A DNA stretch of 19,879 bases from Gp13-AA77 sp036521995 (GTDB lineage Bacteria; Acidobacteriota; Terriglobia; UBA7540), in NCBI GenBank assembly GCA_036521995.1, contig DATDGR010000024.1, positions 1 to 19,879 on the forward strand, in the 5' to 3' direction. The position numbers and the translations under genes were made by a program. The notes below the pieces were generated by a model that worked only from the letters and a program-made list of their open reading frames with translations, was not told where the DNA came from and ran no database searches. The first letter of the stretch is position 1; every line of letters begins with the position of its first letter. This document shows, in pieces, positions 8,870 to 15,710 of this stretch.

Positions 8870-9751
8870 ATGGAAAGAAACAAGCGATGCCTGACGCTAC
8901 AGATTGCCATGGCGGTTGTTTTCTCAAGCCTTCGGCTGCTGGCAACCAGCCCTCAGGCTGCGGTGACGGACGACCACACCATCATCTCCGGGATCGAGGA
9001 AAAACTGTTTCAGGATTCGGCGCTGAAGCAGCGCGATATTCACGTGAACTGCAAGGAGGGGGTGGTGACGCTGTCGGGCACCGTCAACACACGGCTGGAG
9101 AAGTCGGCCGCGGAGCGAATCGCCAGCCAGGAGCCGGGTGTGCAGCACGTGATCAGCCAGCTCAAGATCGCGGGCGCTGCTCCCGCCCCGCCCCCTCCGC
9201 CCAACAAACCGGTGGTGCACCACGTGACCATTCCGGCCGGCACGGTCGTGACCGTGCGGATGATCGACGCCATTGACGCCAAAACGAACCAGCCCGGCCA
9301 GGAATTTGCCGCCACGCTGGATTCGCCCATCGTACACGGCGACCGCGTGGTGATTCCCAAGGGCGCCGAGGCGCGCGTGCGGCTCGTGAATGCAAAACAG
9401 TCCGGGAGGATGAGTGGAAGTTCGCAACTCGAGGTTCAGTTGATCGCTCTGACCTCGAACGGAACCACCTATCAGGTCAGCACGGGATCGGCCGTACAAA
9501 CCGGTTCGTCCCGGGGCAAGAGTACGGGGAAGCGAGTCGGGGTAGGCGCTCTGGCTGGCGGTGTGATCGGGGGCATCGCAGGGGGCGGCAAGGGTATGGC
9601 GATCGGAGCAGGCGCCGGGGCTGCGACGGGAGGCATCGTTCAGGCGGTGACGAAGGGTCCCCAGGTGAAGATACCGTCTGAAACCAAGCTCGACTTCACC
9701 TTGAAGACAGCACTGACGGTCAAGGTTCCGGCGCCGGCGAAGGCTCAATGA
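8870..9751 (+). CDS. Exported BON-domain protein with glycine-zipper segment
   Basis: 293 aa. The N-terminus is signal-like (basic start, hydrophobic residues about 8-31). A BON domain follows at about 34-100 (ISGIEEKLFQD, then VTLSGTVNT and VQHVISQLKI), the fold found in OsmY-type periplasmic proteins. After a proline-rich linker (about 102-113) comes a beta-rich region with two related blocks (VTIPAGTVVTVRM and VVIPKGAEARVRLV). A glycine-zipper stretch lies at about 222-257 (GALAGGVIGGIAGGG, then GAGAGAATGG), and a last beta segment near 267-285. GGAGGG at 8861-8866 precedes the ATG with good spacing. It is divergent from padR and convergent with the K+ channel gene. It is probably a periplasmic or outer-membrane-associated envelope protein; BON domains are thought to contact membranes, and the specific role is unknown. 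Confidence 0.85.
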   Translation: MERNKRCLTLQIAMAVVFSSLRLLATSPQAAVTDDHTIISGIEEKLFQDSALKQRDIHVNCKEGVVTLSGTVNTRLEKSAAERIASQEPGVQHVISQLKIAGAAPAPPPPPNKPVVHHVTIPAGTVVTVRMIDAIDAKTNQPGQEFAATLDSPIVHGDRVVIPKGAEARVRLVNAKQSGRMSGSSQLEVQLIALTSNGTTYQVSTGSAVQTGSSRGKSTGKRVGVGALAGGVIGGIAGGGKGMAIGAGAGAATGGIVQAVTKGPQVKIPSETKLDFTLKTALTVKVPAPAKAQ

Positions 9752-9802
9752 GCCGGCGAGTGCAGCCAGAGCCGCTCCGCGCTTCCACTTTGAGGAAGGG
9801 TT

Positions 9803-10465
9803 CTAATGCTCCTTTCGAGGGGGCCTTTCATAGCCTGCGACCAGACGCGCCACGGTGATGGCAACGTAAAACACGCCGGTCGCCGCTTCAAGAGCTGCAA
9901 ATATGCGTGCCACTGGACTTATGGGTACGATGTCGCCGTATCCCAGGGTGGTCAATGTAACCAGGCTGAAGTACAGGTAAGCATGGTGAGGAACTTGAAG
10001 GGGTGAAGGACCGCCTGTGAGCGCAAAGGAACCTGGATAAACCACATCAATCAACCTGTAAATGGTCATCCAGAACACCGCCAGCATGAGGTAGAGACTC
10101 ACTGAAGCGTAAAGGCGCCCACTGGTCACGGAGCCGCCCTGGCCCAGGTACGAAAAGAGCCCAACCGACAGGAAACCGAAGAAGCCTATCAAGAGTGCTC
10201 CCTGCGCGATGACGATCAGGCGAATCGGGTAAAAGTGGACGGCAGCCGTCGCCAGCAAGCAAGAAACTGCCAGAAGAATGGCGGGCCATTGAGAGGTCGC
10301 TGCTGCCGACAGTAACACGGCGGCCGCAAGCAGGGTCGTAAAGATCGACACCAGGAGAATTACCTCGCCGATCCGATTTCCTTCCAGGAATGGAATCAAC
10401 AGGATGTATGTGAGGAGCGACACCAGCAGGAAGAGAGAGTGCCGATCGCTGATGACCGTGGTCAC
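9803..10465 (-). CDS. Six-helix potassium-channel-like membrane protein (Ion_trans_2 pore)
   Basis: 220-aa integral membrane protein. Hydrophobic helices lie at about residues 10-28, 33-55, 58-78, 81-107, 115-140 and 185-210. Between the last two are a pore helix and a selectivity filter, TTLGYGD at 172-178, in the context YLYFSLVTLTTLGYGDIVP. This is the K+-selective signature TxGYGD with Leu at the variable position. There is no voltage-sensor arginine series and no C-terminal RCK/TrkA domain; the protein ends only about 10 residues after the last helix. The start is GTG 10465 with GAGAG about 10 nt upstream. A later start is possible but would remove the first helix. It is transcribed away from the unknown exported gene at 10736 and shares a 270-bp regulatory region with it. 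Channel class is confident; gating and physiological role are not. Confidence 0.88.
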   Translation of the reverse strand: MTTVISDRHSLFLLVSLLTYILLIPFLEGNRIGEVILLVSIFTTLLAAAVLLSAAATSQWPAILLAVSCLLATAAVHFYPIRLIVIAQGALLIGFFGFLSVGLFSYLGQGGSVTSGRLYASVSLYLMLAVFWMTIYRLIDVVYPGSFALTGGPSPLQVPHHAYLYFSLVTLTTLGYGDIVPISPVARIFAALEAATGVFYVAITVARLVAGYERPPRKEH

Positions 10466-10518
10466 GTCGTCTGATCTCTCGATAGACAGAAGTCCTTAGC
10501 CGTCGATCGCAGGTGAAC

Positions 10519-10550
10519 GCCAACCCGACGTTGTCTTAAGCTCGGTTGGC
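10519..10550. promoter_or_regulatory. Stem-loop or operator in the divergent channel/exported-protein region
   Basis: GCCAACC (10519-10525) and GGTTGGC (10544-10550) are perfect inverted arms. Allowing one bulged C, the stem extends to pair CGA with TCG. It lies about 55-85 nt upstream of the channel start and could act in the channel mRNA leader or as a protein-binding site. No U-tract follows on either strand, so a terminator is unlikely. Confidence 0.4.
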
Positions 10551-10615
10551 ATCTTGCTGTGGCCATCGTGAGTGAAGCCGCATCACCTGGGACTCGCGCC
10601 ACCCATCTTGCTTGT

Positions 10616-10659
10616 GGACAGTTCCTAGCGCAACTGTCAGTTTTGCCAGTGGACTGGCG
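10616..10659. promoter_or_regulatory. Cluster of ACTGTCA-type half-sites
   Basis: A near-perfect palindrome ACTGTCA-GTTT-TGCCAGT lies at 10633-10650. It is flanked by a half-site GGACAGT (10616-10622) and by ACTGGCG (10653-10659), so the second arm also forms the perfect dyad GCCAGT-GG-ACTGGC (10645-10658). The same palindrome with perfect arms is found at 11832-11849 upstream of the beta-barrel gene. The 10-mer GACAGTTCCT also occurs in both regions (10617-10626 and 11844-11853). Probably binding sites for one dimeric regulator. Confidence 0.5.
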
Positions 10660-10735
10660 GCGTGCCTTGCTCCCACAATGACTTGCACATTGCTGCGGTG
10701 CAGGCCACGGCGTTTCGTGTCGAGGAGGTGCAGCG

Positions 10736-11449
10736 ATGCGTTGCAGGGATTGGCGCTGGGCGGCGGCCGCAACGGTAGCCTTGGCGCTCTTGGCGGCGCC
10801 CGGCCGGGCCCAGGAACATACCAAGCCGGCGGAGAACACCAACGAGCAACTCAATGTGAATTGGCTCTACGGATCCTATGTTCCCAAAGAGGTCCCCCTG
10901 CGGGCGTTGACGTACCACGAGAGACTCAAGCTCTATGTCAAACAGTCGTTCACCACGCCGGGCATCTATGTGAAGACGGCTCTGTTTTCGATTGGGGACC
11001 AAATCGATAATAGCCCCCCCCAATGGGGAAGCGGGCTCGACGGTTACGCCCGTCGCGTGGCCTCCCGCGAGGGGCAGTTCGTGATTCAGAATACTTTTTC
11101 CGCGTACGGCAACGCGCTTCTGCTGTATGAGCCGCGCTACGACCGCTGCCGCTGCGACGGATTCTGGCCGCGAACTCGTCACGCCCTGCTGCGGAACTTG
11201 GTTACCTACAACCGGACCGAAAAAGAACTGCGTCCCCAGATTCCGCTTTACGTGGCGGCATTCGGCGCAGGAGTTGTTGCCGGCACGTGGCAACCTGGCA
11301 AGCAGGACCTGGTGGCCGACGGCTACCGCGGCGCCATCGCCCAGGTAGGGTTCGGGTTTGCCGCGAATTGGATCGGCGAGTTTGCACCCGAAATCACGCG
11401 CGTTCTGCGACGGAAGAAGGCGGGAGGAAGCAGCGCGGGGCGGGATTGA
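10736..11449 (+). CDS. Exported protein of unknown function (acidobacterial conserved type)
   Basis: 237 aa with a clear Sec signal peptide (AAAATVALALLAAPGRA, cleavage predicted near residue 25). The mature part has YGSYVPKEVPLRALTYHERLK at about 45-65 (seen as two blocks), KQSFTTPGIYVKTALFSIGDQ about 69-89, a Cys pair in YDRCRCDGFWPR about 134-145, and two hydrophobic stretches near 168-184 (PLYVAAFGAGVVAG) and 200-215. I recall similar proteins as conserved hypotheticals in Acidobacteria, but no function is known to me. GAGGAGG at 10722-10728 lies 7 nt before the ATG. It is divergent from the K+ channel gene and is followed by the dyad-rich region of the beta-barrel gene. Membrane-anchored or outer-membrane-associated location is plausible. 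Confidence 0.82.
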   Translation: MRCRDWRWAAAATVALALLAAPGRAQEHTKPAENTNEQLNVNWLYGSYVPKEVPLRALTYHERLKLYVKQSFTTPGIYVKTALFSIGDQIDNSPPQWGSGLDGYARRVASREGQFVIQNTFSAYGNALLLYEPRYDRCRCDGFWPRTRHALLRNLVTYNRTEKELRPQIPLYVAAFGAGVVAGTWQPGKQDLVADGYRGAIAQVGFGFAANWIGEFAPEITRVLRRKKAGGSSAGRD

Positions 11450-11472
11450 GCGCCGCTCCCGCTCCGGCGCTC
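11448..11472 (+). terminator. Possible hairpin terminator overlapping a stop codon
   Basis: GAGCGCC (11448-11454) and GGCGCTC (11466-11472) form a perfect 7-bp GC-rich stem with an 11-nt loop, starting inside the stop codon of the upstream gene. No U-run follows, so it is weak as an intrinsic terminator. It may instead protect the mRNA 3' end. Confidence 0.35.
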
Positions 11473-11738
11473 TGGCGGGACCGCTCGCATCCGTTGTGGT
11501 TTCCGCGGGTGATGGGCCCGTTACGATTTCCCTCAGCTTATTCTTAAGCAGCCTTGCGCCGCCGGCTCGACGCTATCCCTTGCCGTGTGTGTGAGATAGG
11601 TCAGTGGCTTCATCGTCCTAGCCTATCCTGTGGGGGCTTACAAGGCAATATGTGAGCCCGAGTCGGCAGGAAACATTATGCTTGACAAAGCCCTCAAGTT
11701 AAGCAGATTCTTAATGGAAGTTTCGGTTTCAGACATCT

Positions 11739-11780
11739 CCCAAGGGAATAACTCATCGAGTCAATGACTCAATTCTTGGG
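11739..11780. promoter_or_regulatory. Nested dyad: palindrome inside a longer stem
   Basis: CCCAAG (11739-11744) pairs with CTTGGG (11775-11780), extendable by two G-U pairs. Inside lies the 13-bp palindrome GAGTCA-A-TGACTC (11758-11770). Two concentric symmetries suggest either an operator within a loop-forming RNA or a two-helix RNA element. Confidence 0.45.
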
Positions 11781-11831
11781 GTTTCACCTGAGCGAGAATG
11801 CCGGTGGAGAATGCGAACAGAAACTCCCTGG

Positions 11832-11849
11832 ACTGTCAATTCTGACAGT
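11832..11849. promoter_or_regulatory. Perfect palindrome ACTGTCA-N4-TGACAGT next to a -35-like box
   Basis: ACTGTCA (11832-11838), ATTC, TGACAGT (11843-11849). Six bases downstream is TTGACT (11855-11860), with only a poor -10 (TTTGAA at 11878-11883, 17-nt spacing). A dimer-sized palindrome just upstream of a promoter with a weak -10 fits activator-dependent transcription of the beta-barrel gene. The same motif occurs at 10633-10650. Confidence 0.5.
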
Positions 11850-11908
11850 TCCTTTTGACTCCGCAGGTCGATAGCATTTTGAAGTGAGAGTGCGGTAAAG
11901 GCGAAGTC

Positions 11909-11993
11909 GACTCATGTGCGGAAGATGCTTGAGTCTCTCTCCATTAAGAGAACGGGTTGGATCCCTTGCGGCTCCTTTTCGCTCTTCGCAAGG
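11909..11993 (+). promoter_or_regulatory. Two stem-loops in the beta-barrel gene leader
   Basis: GACTCA (11909-11914) pairs with TGAGTC (11930-11935), 15-nt loop. CCTTGCG (11964-11970) pairs with CGCAAGG (11987-11993), 16-nt loop. The second ends 13 nt before the AAGGAGGG ribosome-binding site. They may affect stability or translation of the mRNA, as is common for abundant outer-membrane protein messages; that function is an inference. Confidence 0.4.
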
Positions 11994-12023
11994 TCGCGCT
12001 CATCCGAAGGAGGGTAGATAACT

Positions 12024-13154
12024 ATGACCATAAAACGAATGTACTGCCTGACTGCAGCAGCTCTTTTGTCGGTCGGCCTTACGACTCTTTCCCTGGCTGT
12101 GCCATCACCGCAGCAATCTGGTGAGGCGGCCCCTCAGCCGGCTTCCCTAGCTCCGGCCGGAGACCAAGAGAAGGCTCCTCCCAGCCTGCAAGAGACCGCT
12201 TCGGCGGCGATAGGGAACCCGTTTGAGAACCCGTTTGCGGTATTCGGGCCCAGCGTGGGCGAAGACGCCGATGTGGCTAATGGGCAAGCCCAGGCCGCGG
12301 CGCCGGTGGCGTACCCGGCCGGAGCCCCAATGCCCAAGACTACTTCGCCGTCCAGTTGGGCGCCGACTCACTTCGAAATTATGGGTTTTGCTCAGTGGAG
12401 GAACCTCTCCAGCAGCAGCGGTTTTTCATCCACCTACTGCCTGCCGTCGGGGTGCGTCACCAACATCGGCAGCTTTAGCAATAATCTGGGGCTGTCGGGT
12501 TTCGGCGTCGGCCCCCTTTTCCGCTTCACCTGGACACCCGAGAAGAAGATACTAGGGGCGACCAGCGAGATCTGGGTGGATTACGGTTCGATTACCCGTA
12601 CGCGGACGCGTAACATTGCTGGGTCCTTAACCTTTTTGGGCGTTACTTATGTGATCGACACGACCTTGCAGGCCCAATTGAAGGACAAGAATTTCGAGAT
12701 CGGTTACGCGCCTCGCTGGGGCAACGACAAGTTCAGGATAGGTCCCGAGATCGTTTACGGGCATGTGGGCGTCGACTTCACCCTCACCAATCAAACATCG
12801 GGTGCGCCGCCTCCAATCAACCAAAGCCTGAATATCCCGAACAACCTCGTGCTGTTGGGTATCGACTTCGACTATAGGCCAGTCCAGCAGTTCGACGTTT
12901 ACGGGCGCTCAGGATGGGTTCCCTGTTGCGGTGGTGGTTACCATGTGAACGAAACGGAGTTCGGCGCCAAGTATTACATCCGGCGCAACTTCAGTATCCT
13001 GGGCGGATTCAAGTACGACTACCTGAAGAGGGACTTTAACGTACCAGCCACCACGGTGACCACCGAGCTGGGGTCGGCAACCATCGGGCCATTCTCCGGA
13101 TTTATCAAATTCCCGGGAATTGGACCTTTCATCGGCGCGTCGGTCAGGTTCTAG
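12024..13154 (+). CDS. Outer-membrane beta-barrel protein
   Basis: 376 aa. A Sec signal peptide (about 1-26, TAAALLSVGLTTLSLAVP) is followed by a Pro/Ala/Gln-rich region of about 80 residues containing NPFENPFAVFGP. From about residue 115 there are alternating amphipathic strands (HFEIMGFAQWRNL, GFGVGPLFRFTWTP, TSEIWVDYGS, NFEIGYAPRWG, RIGPEIVYGHVGVDF, VLLGIDFDYRP, TEFGAKYYIRRNFSILGGF). The C-terminus GPFIGASVRF ends in Phe, as typical for BAM-inserted barrels. Two Cys pairs occur (CLPSGC about 139-144; CC at 301-302). The ribosome-binding site AAGGAGGG is ideal, 9 nt from the ATG, suggesting strong expression. The long upstream region carries several dyads. It is probably a small porin-like or structural barrel; ligand unknown. 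Confidence 0.82.
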   Translation: MTIKRMYCLTAAALLSVGLTTLSLAVPSPQQSGEAAPQPASLAPAGDQEKAPPSLQETASAAIGNPFENPFAVFGPSVGEDADVANGQAQAAAPVAYPAGAPMPKTTSPSSWAPTHFEIMGFAQWRNLSSSSGFSSTYCLPSGCVTNIGSFSNNLGLSGFGVGPLFRFTWTPEKKILGATSEIWVDYGSITRTRTRNIAGSLTFLGVTYVIDTTLQAQLKDKNFEIGYAPRWGNDKFRIGPEIVYGHVGVDFTLTNQTSGAPPPINQSLNIPNNLVLLGIDFDYRPVQQFDVYGRSGWVPCCGGGYHVNETEFGAKYYIRRNFSILGGFKYDYLKRDFNVPATTVTTELGSATIGPFSGFIKFPGIGPFIGASVRF

Positions 13155-13191
13155 CAACTTGCCGGGAGTGCTCGGTTCGCGAGTGGCCGAA

Positions 13192-13211
13192 GGCCTGGTC
13201 TTGAACAGGCC
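13192..13211 (+). terminator. Possible terminator after the beta-barrel gene
   Basis: GGCCTG (13192-13197) and CAGGCC (13206-13211) form a perfect 6-bp stem with an 8-nt loop, 38 nt after the stop codon. There is no U-tract, so it is only a candidate. Confidence 0.35.
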
Positions 13212-13293
13212 CTGGAACGAGACTGGAATGTGCTTTAGAATTGGAACGCTGTTGGACAGGAGCGACGGTCATGCCACCTCGTGAGTAGCCACC

Positions 13294-13314
13294 GTTTCAG
13301 TCAGCCACTGAAAC
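13294..13314 (+). promoter_or_regulatory. Perfect 8-bp dyad upstream of the small secreted protein gene
   Basis: GTTTCAGT (13294-13301), CAGCC, ACTGAAAC (13307-13314) lies 33 nt before the ATG at 13348 and about 20 nt before the AAAGGAGG ribosome-binding site. It could be an operator or a stable leader hairpin. No U-run follows, so an end-of-message terminator is less likely. Confidence 0.45.
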
Positions 13315-13347
13315 CCAGAACACTTGATTAGTTAAAGGAGGCACGAG

Positions 13348-13848
13348 ATGAAGAGGATCATGATGATCGTGGGGGTGCAGATCGCGGTTCTAGCCGGGTT
13401 GAGCGGCCTCGCGGTTGCCCAAACGCAGGTGACCGTCGAGGCAAAACCACTCACCGATTCGGACATCGCCTTGCTGAGGCATGACGTTCAAGGGCAGAAG
13501 ATGGATATCATTACCAAGACCATGCAGTTCACCCCTGCTGAGGCGGCTGCTTTCTGGCCGGTGTACAAGAACTATGCCCACGACCAGAGCACGGTCGGCG
13601 ACCAGGAGTACCAGATGATCAAGGACTATGCGCAGAATTACGGACAGATGACCGACGCCAAGGCGGCCGAGCTAGCGCAAAAGATGTTTGACCTGGACCA
13701 GGCCAGACATGACAACGAGGTGAAGTATTGGCCCCAGTTCGAGAAGGCGCTGACCGCCAAGCGGGCGGCGAAGTTCTACCAGGTGGACCGGCGCCTCACC
13801 TTGATGATCGACCTGCAGATCGCTTCTGAGGTCCCGCTGATGCAGTAG
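13348..13848 (+). CDS. Small secreted helical protein, Spy/CpxP-like in character
   Basis: 166 aa with a signal peptide (IVGVQIAVLAGLSGLAVAQ, cleavage near 24-25). The mature part is predicted nearly all helical and charged: LLRHDVQGQKMDIITKTMQ (about 42-60), FTPAEAAAFWPVYKNYAHD (61-79), DQEYQMIKDYAQNYGQMTD (85-103), a helix at 104-125 and FEKALTAKRAAKFYQVDRR (131-149). The pattern of a helix ending in an FTP/AFWP turn and a later LTxxRAxxFYQ resembles the LTxxQ repeats of Spy/CpxP periplasmic chaperones, which is the basis of the comparison. No close family name is claimed. AAAGGAGG lies about 8 nt upstream of the ATG. The next gene begins shortly after its stop codon, so cotranscription is possible. 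Confidence 0.78.
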   Translation: MKRIMMIVGVQIAVLAGLSGLAVAQTQVTVEAKPLTDSDIALLRHDVQGQKMDIITKTMQFTPAEAAAFWPVYKNYAHDQSTVGDQEYQMIKDYAQNYGQMTDAKAAELAQKMFDLDQARHDNEVKYWPQFEKALTAKRAAKFYQVDRRLTLMIDLQIASEVPLMQ

Positions 13849-13907
13849 TCGTGGTCGCCCGCTCGATTTTGATGCCGCCGGTTGGCCCCACCCGATTCGG
13901 AAAGATC

Positions 13908-15083
13908 ATGGACCTTAACGCCATCCAAGCCGCCTTACGCCAGTTGAGCCTTGACGGGTGGCTTTTCTACGATCACCACCACCGCGATCCCATCGCCTAT
14001 CGCGTGCTCGGCATCAAGCCCGTCATGTGCTCGCGGCGCTGGTATTACCTCGTGCCGGCGAAGGGCGAGCCCTCCAAATTGGTACACCGCATCGAGAAGG
14101 GCAACCTCGACGGGCTGCCCGGCGCGCGTCACGAATACTCCTCCTGGCCCGAGCAGCGCGAGAAGCTCCGCGAGATTCTGCGCGGCGCCAGCAGCCTGGC
14201 GATGCAGTACTCGGCTCTTAATGACATCCCCTACGTAGGGCTGGTGGACGCGGGCACGGTGGAGCTGGTGCGGAGCTTCAACGTGGAAGTAGTCTCGTCG
14301 GCCGACCTGGTGCAGTTGTTTGAAGCACGCTGGCCGCCTGAAGCGCTCGCCATGCACCTCGAAGCGGGCAAGGTGGTGCACGCGGCCGTTCGGGAGGGGT
14401 TCGGGGCCATCCGGGAAGCTGTGCGGAGTGGGAAGACGCTCGGTGAATACGACGTTCAGCAAGTGATTGTCGAGGCGCTGAGCAGCGGCAACGTGGAAGC
14501 GGACGAACCGCCGATCGTGGCCGTGAACGCCAACTGCTCCGACCCACACTATTCCCCAACGCCTGCGAGTTCCCAGCCGATTCGCACGGGCGACTTCGTG
14601 CTGCTCGACGTCTTTGGCAAGGAGCGCGCGCCGGGCTCCGTATACTTCGATATCACCTGGACCGGGTACGTGGGCGATCAAGTTCCCGGCCGTCACGCGG
14701 AGGTGTTTGCCATCGTGAAGGAAGCGCGAGACGCGGCCGTATCGCTGGTGCAGACGGCGATGCGGGAGGGACGGACGCTGTCAGGCTGGCAGGTGGACGA
14801 CGCAGCGCGCGGTGTGATCACGCGGCATGGGTGTGCGGATTACTTTGTTCATCGCACCGGACACTCGATCGGCGAGGATGTGCACGGCAACGGCGCTAAC
14901 ATGGACAACTTCGAAACGCGCGACACCCGCCGAATCATTCCGCAGACCTGCTTTTCCATCGAGCCAGGCATTTATCTCCCCGAATTCGGCGTGCGCAGCG
15001 AGGTGAACGTCTACGTGGAGGATCATGACGCCCGGGTGACCGGCGAGATCCAGCAGGCCGTGGTGCCGATTCTGGCTTCGTGA
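13908..15083 (+). CDS. M24-family metallopeptidase (Xaa-Pro aminopeptidase type)
   Basis: 391 aa from ATG 13908. N-terminal creatinase-like domain (about 1-150, DGWLFYDHHHRDPIAYRVLG near the start), then the pita-bread catalytic domain. All five expected dinuclear-metal ligands are present: Asp in FVLLDVFG (234), Asp in VYFDITWTG (248), His in HRTGHSIGEDVHG (319), Glu in FSIEPGIY (352) and Glu in VRSEVNVYV (365). It is therefore likely to be active, cleaving N-terminal residues preceding proline or a related imide bond. There is no signal peptide in this reading, so it is probably cytoplasmic. The reading frame stays open to a GTG at 13851, 2 nt after the previous stop, but MDLNAIQAALRQLSLDGWLFYD is the usual kind of family start, so the later ATG was chosen. 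Neither start has a strong ribosome-binding site. Confidence 0.9.
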   Translation: MDLNAIQAALRQLSLDGWLFYDHHHRDPIAYRVLGIKPVMCSRRWYYLVPAKGEPSKLVHRIEKGNLDGLPGARHEYSSWPEQREKLREILRGASSLAMQYSALNDIPYVGLVDAGTVELVRSFNVEVVSSADLVQLFEARWPPEALAMHLEAGKVVHAAVREGFGAIREAVRSGKTLGEYDVQQVIVEALSSGNVEADEPPIVAVNANCSDPHYSPTPASSQPIRTGDFVLLDVFGKERAPGSVYFDITWTGYVGDQVPGRHAEVFAIVKEARDAAVSLVQTAMREGRTLSGWQVDDAARGVITRHGCADYFVHRTGHSIGEDVHGNGANMDNFETRDTRRIIPQTCFSIEPGIYLPEFGVRSEVNVYVEDHDARVTGEIQQAVVPILAS

Positions 15084-15100
15084 CCGCGGCGCGCCAACTG

Positions 15101-15109
15101 TGCTAGCCT
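15101..15109 (+). promoter_or_regulatory. Extended -10-like element close to a start codon
   Basis: TGCTAGCCT ends 8 nt before the ATG at 15118. If used, transcription would start at or next to the ATG, giving a leaderless or almost leaderless message; no Shine-Dalgarno sequence is visible for this gene. Similar elements occur at 17691-17699 (TGCTAGAAT) and 19261-19266 (TAGAAT). Confidence 0.4.
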
Positions 15110-15117
15110 GAAGCGCG

Positions 15118-15549
15118 ATGGCCAAAAGAGCCCTGGAACCGGAGACCGTCGTCAAGCCAGCCCCCGCCCTGCCCAAGCCTGATACCGGCCGCCTGATCCG
15201 GTTGTGCATAGCTGCCTGGGCGATTCCCGGCGCTGGCCACTACATGCTCGGCCGCCGCGCGCGGGCTCCCATCCTTTTCCTTGCCATCATCACCATGTTT
15301 GTCTTCGGCCTCGCCATGAAAGGCCAATTCTTCTCCACCCAGTCGGCCTCCTGGCTGGAAACCCTTGGTTACTACGGGGAGCTCTGCGTCGGTTTGGCCA
15401 TCTTCGTGGCCCGTTTCTTCGGATATCCCGGTGGCGATCCGTTCTTTGTAAGCGCGGACTTCGGTACCGCCTTCCTGGTGTCAGCCGGCATGTTGAACGT
15501 GCTCGCCATCCTCGACGCCTACGACATCGCCCTCGGCCGCAAACCATAG
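15118..15549 (+). CDS. Small multi-spanning membrane protein (TM2/DUF6677-like)
   Basis: 143 aa. A Pro/Ala/Lys-rich cytoplasmic N-terminus (about 1-25) leads into a membrane segment with IPGAGHYMLGRRARAP (about 36-51), the glycine-rich turn seen in TM2-type proteins. Further hydrophobic segments lie at about 51-66 (ILFLAIITMFVFGLAM), 87-102 (ELCVGLAIFVARFFGY) and 115-133 (GTAFLVSAGMLNVLAILD). I recall such proteins in Acidobacteria as a domain-of-unknown-function family (DUF6677, not verified). It starts 34 nt after the peptidase gene but has its own possible promoter. Function unknown. Confidence 0.75.
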   Translation: MAKRALEPETVVKPAPALPKPDTGRLIRLCIAAWAIPGAGHYMLGRRARAPILFLAIITMFVFGLAMKGQFFSTQSASWLETLGYYGELCVGLAIFVARFFGYPGGDPFFVSADFGTAFLVSAGMLNVLAILDAYDIALGRKP

Positions 15550-15676
15550 ATTTGAGGGTCTCACCACACCACACACGACTCGCGACCGCGCTGCTGCCAC
15601 TCATAGCCCGCCACCAGAGAGCGAGGCCTTACTTCGATGCCTCCGAGCCTCTATGGCGAGCCTTTTCCTTCAACAA

Positions 15677-15703
15677 GTGAACCGAATCTGCTCCGGCGCC
15701 GTC
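15677..15703 (+). promoter_or_regulatory. Candidate ECF-type promoter before the sigma factor gene
   Basis: GTGAACC (15677-15683) and CGTC (15700-15703) are separated by 16 nt, matching the AAC...N16-17...CGTC layout of many ECF sigma factor promoters. The GTG start at 15711 is 7 nt downstream. Autoregulation by the encoded sigma factor is inferred. The rest of the 161-bp gap (15550-15710) shows nothing else convincing. Confidence 0.4.
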
Positions 15704-15710
15704 TTGTATT

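Larger units (their letters stand above)
11450..12023 (+). other. 574-bp dyad-rich intergenic region upstream of the beta-barrel gene
   Basis: No coding sequence is credible here. From about 11680 the base composition is more AT-rich than the neighbouring genes and the region is full of inverted repeats: CTTGA/TCAAG (11681-11698), nested dyads at 11739-11780, ACTGTCA palindrome at 11832-11849, GACTCA/TGAGTC (11909-11935) and CCTTGCG/CGCAAGG (11964-11993). The pentamer GACTC/GAGTC occurs at least five times between 11758 and 11935. Candidate -35 boxes are TTGACA (11682-11687) and TTGACT (11855-11860), but neither has a good -10 partner. AAGGAGGG (12007-12014) is the ribosome-binding site of the next gene. 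The region may be a structured leader, a cluster of operators, or hold a small RNA. Confidence 0.6.

Noticed and set aside
8924..9748. A 274-codon minus-strand open frame opposite the BON-domain gene
   Set aside because: The plus strand carries a signal peptide, BON domain, glycine zipper and a good ribosome-binding site; the antisense frame has none of these.
10653..10671. Sigma-54-like promoter (TGGC ... TTGC)
   Set aside because: The distance between the GG and GC elements is 11 nt instead of the required 10, and no enhancer-binding regulator is nearby.
13935..14696. A 253-codon minus-strand open frame inside the M24 peptidase gene
   Set aside because: The plus strand encodes all five metal ligands of the M24 family; the antisense frame is a codon-bias shadow.
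14773..14791. CTGTCA-N3-TGGCAG resembling the ACTGTCA palindrome
   Set aside because: It lies in the middle of the peptidase coding sequence with a different spacer length; probably coincidence.
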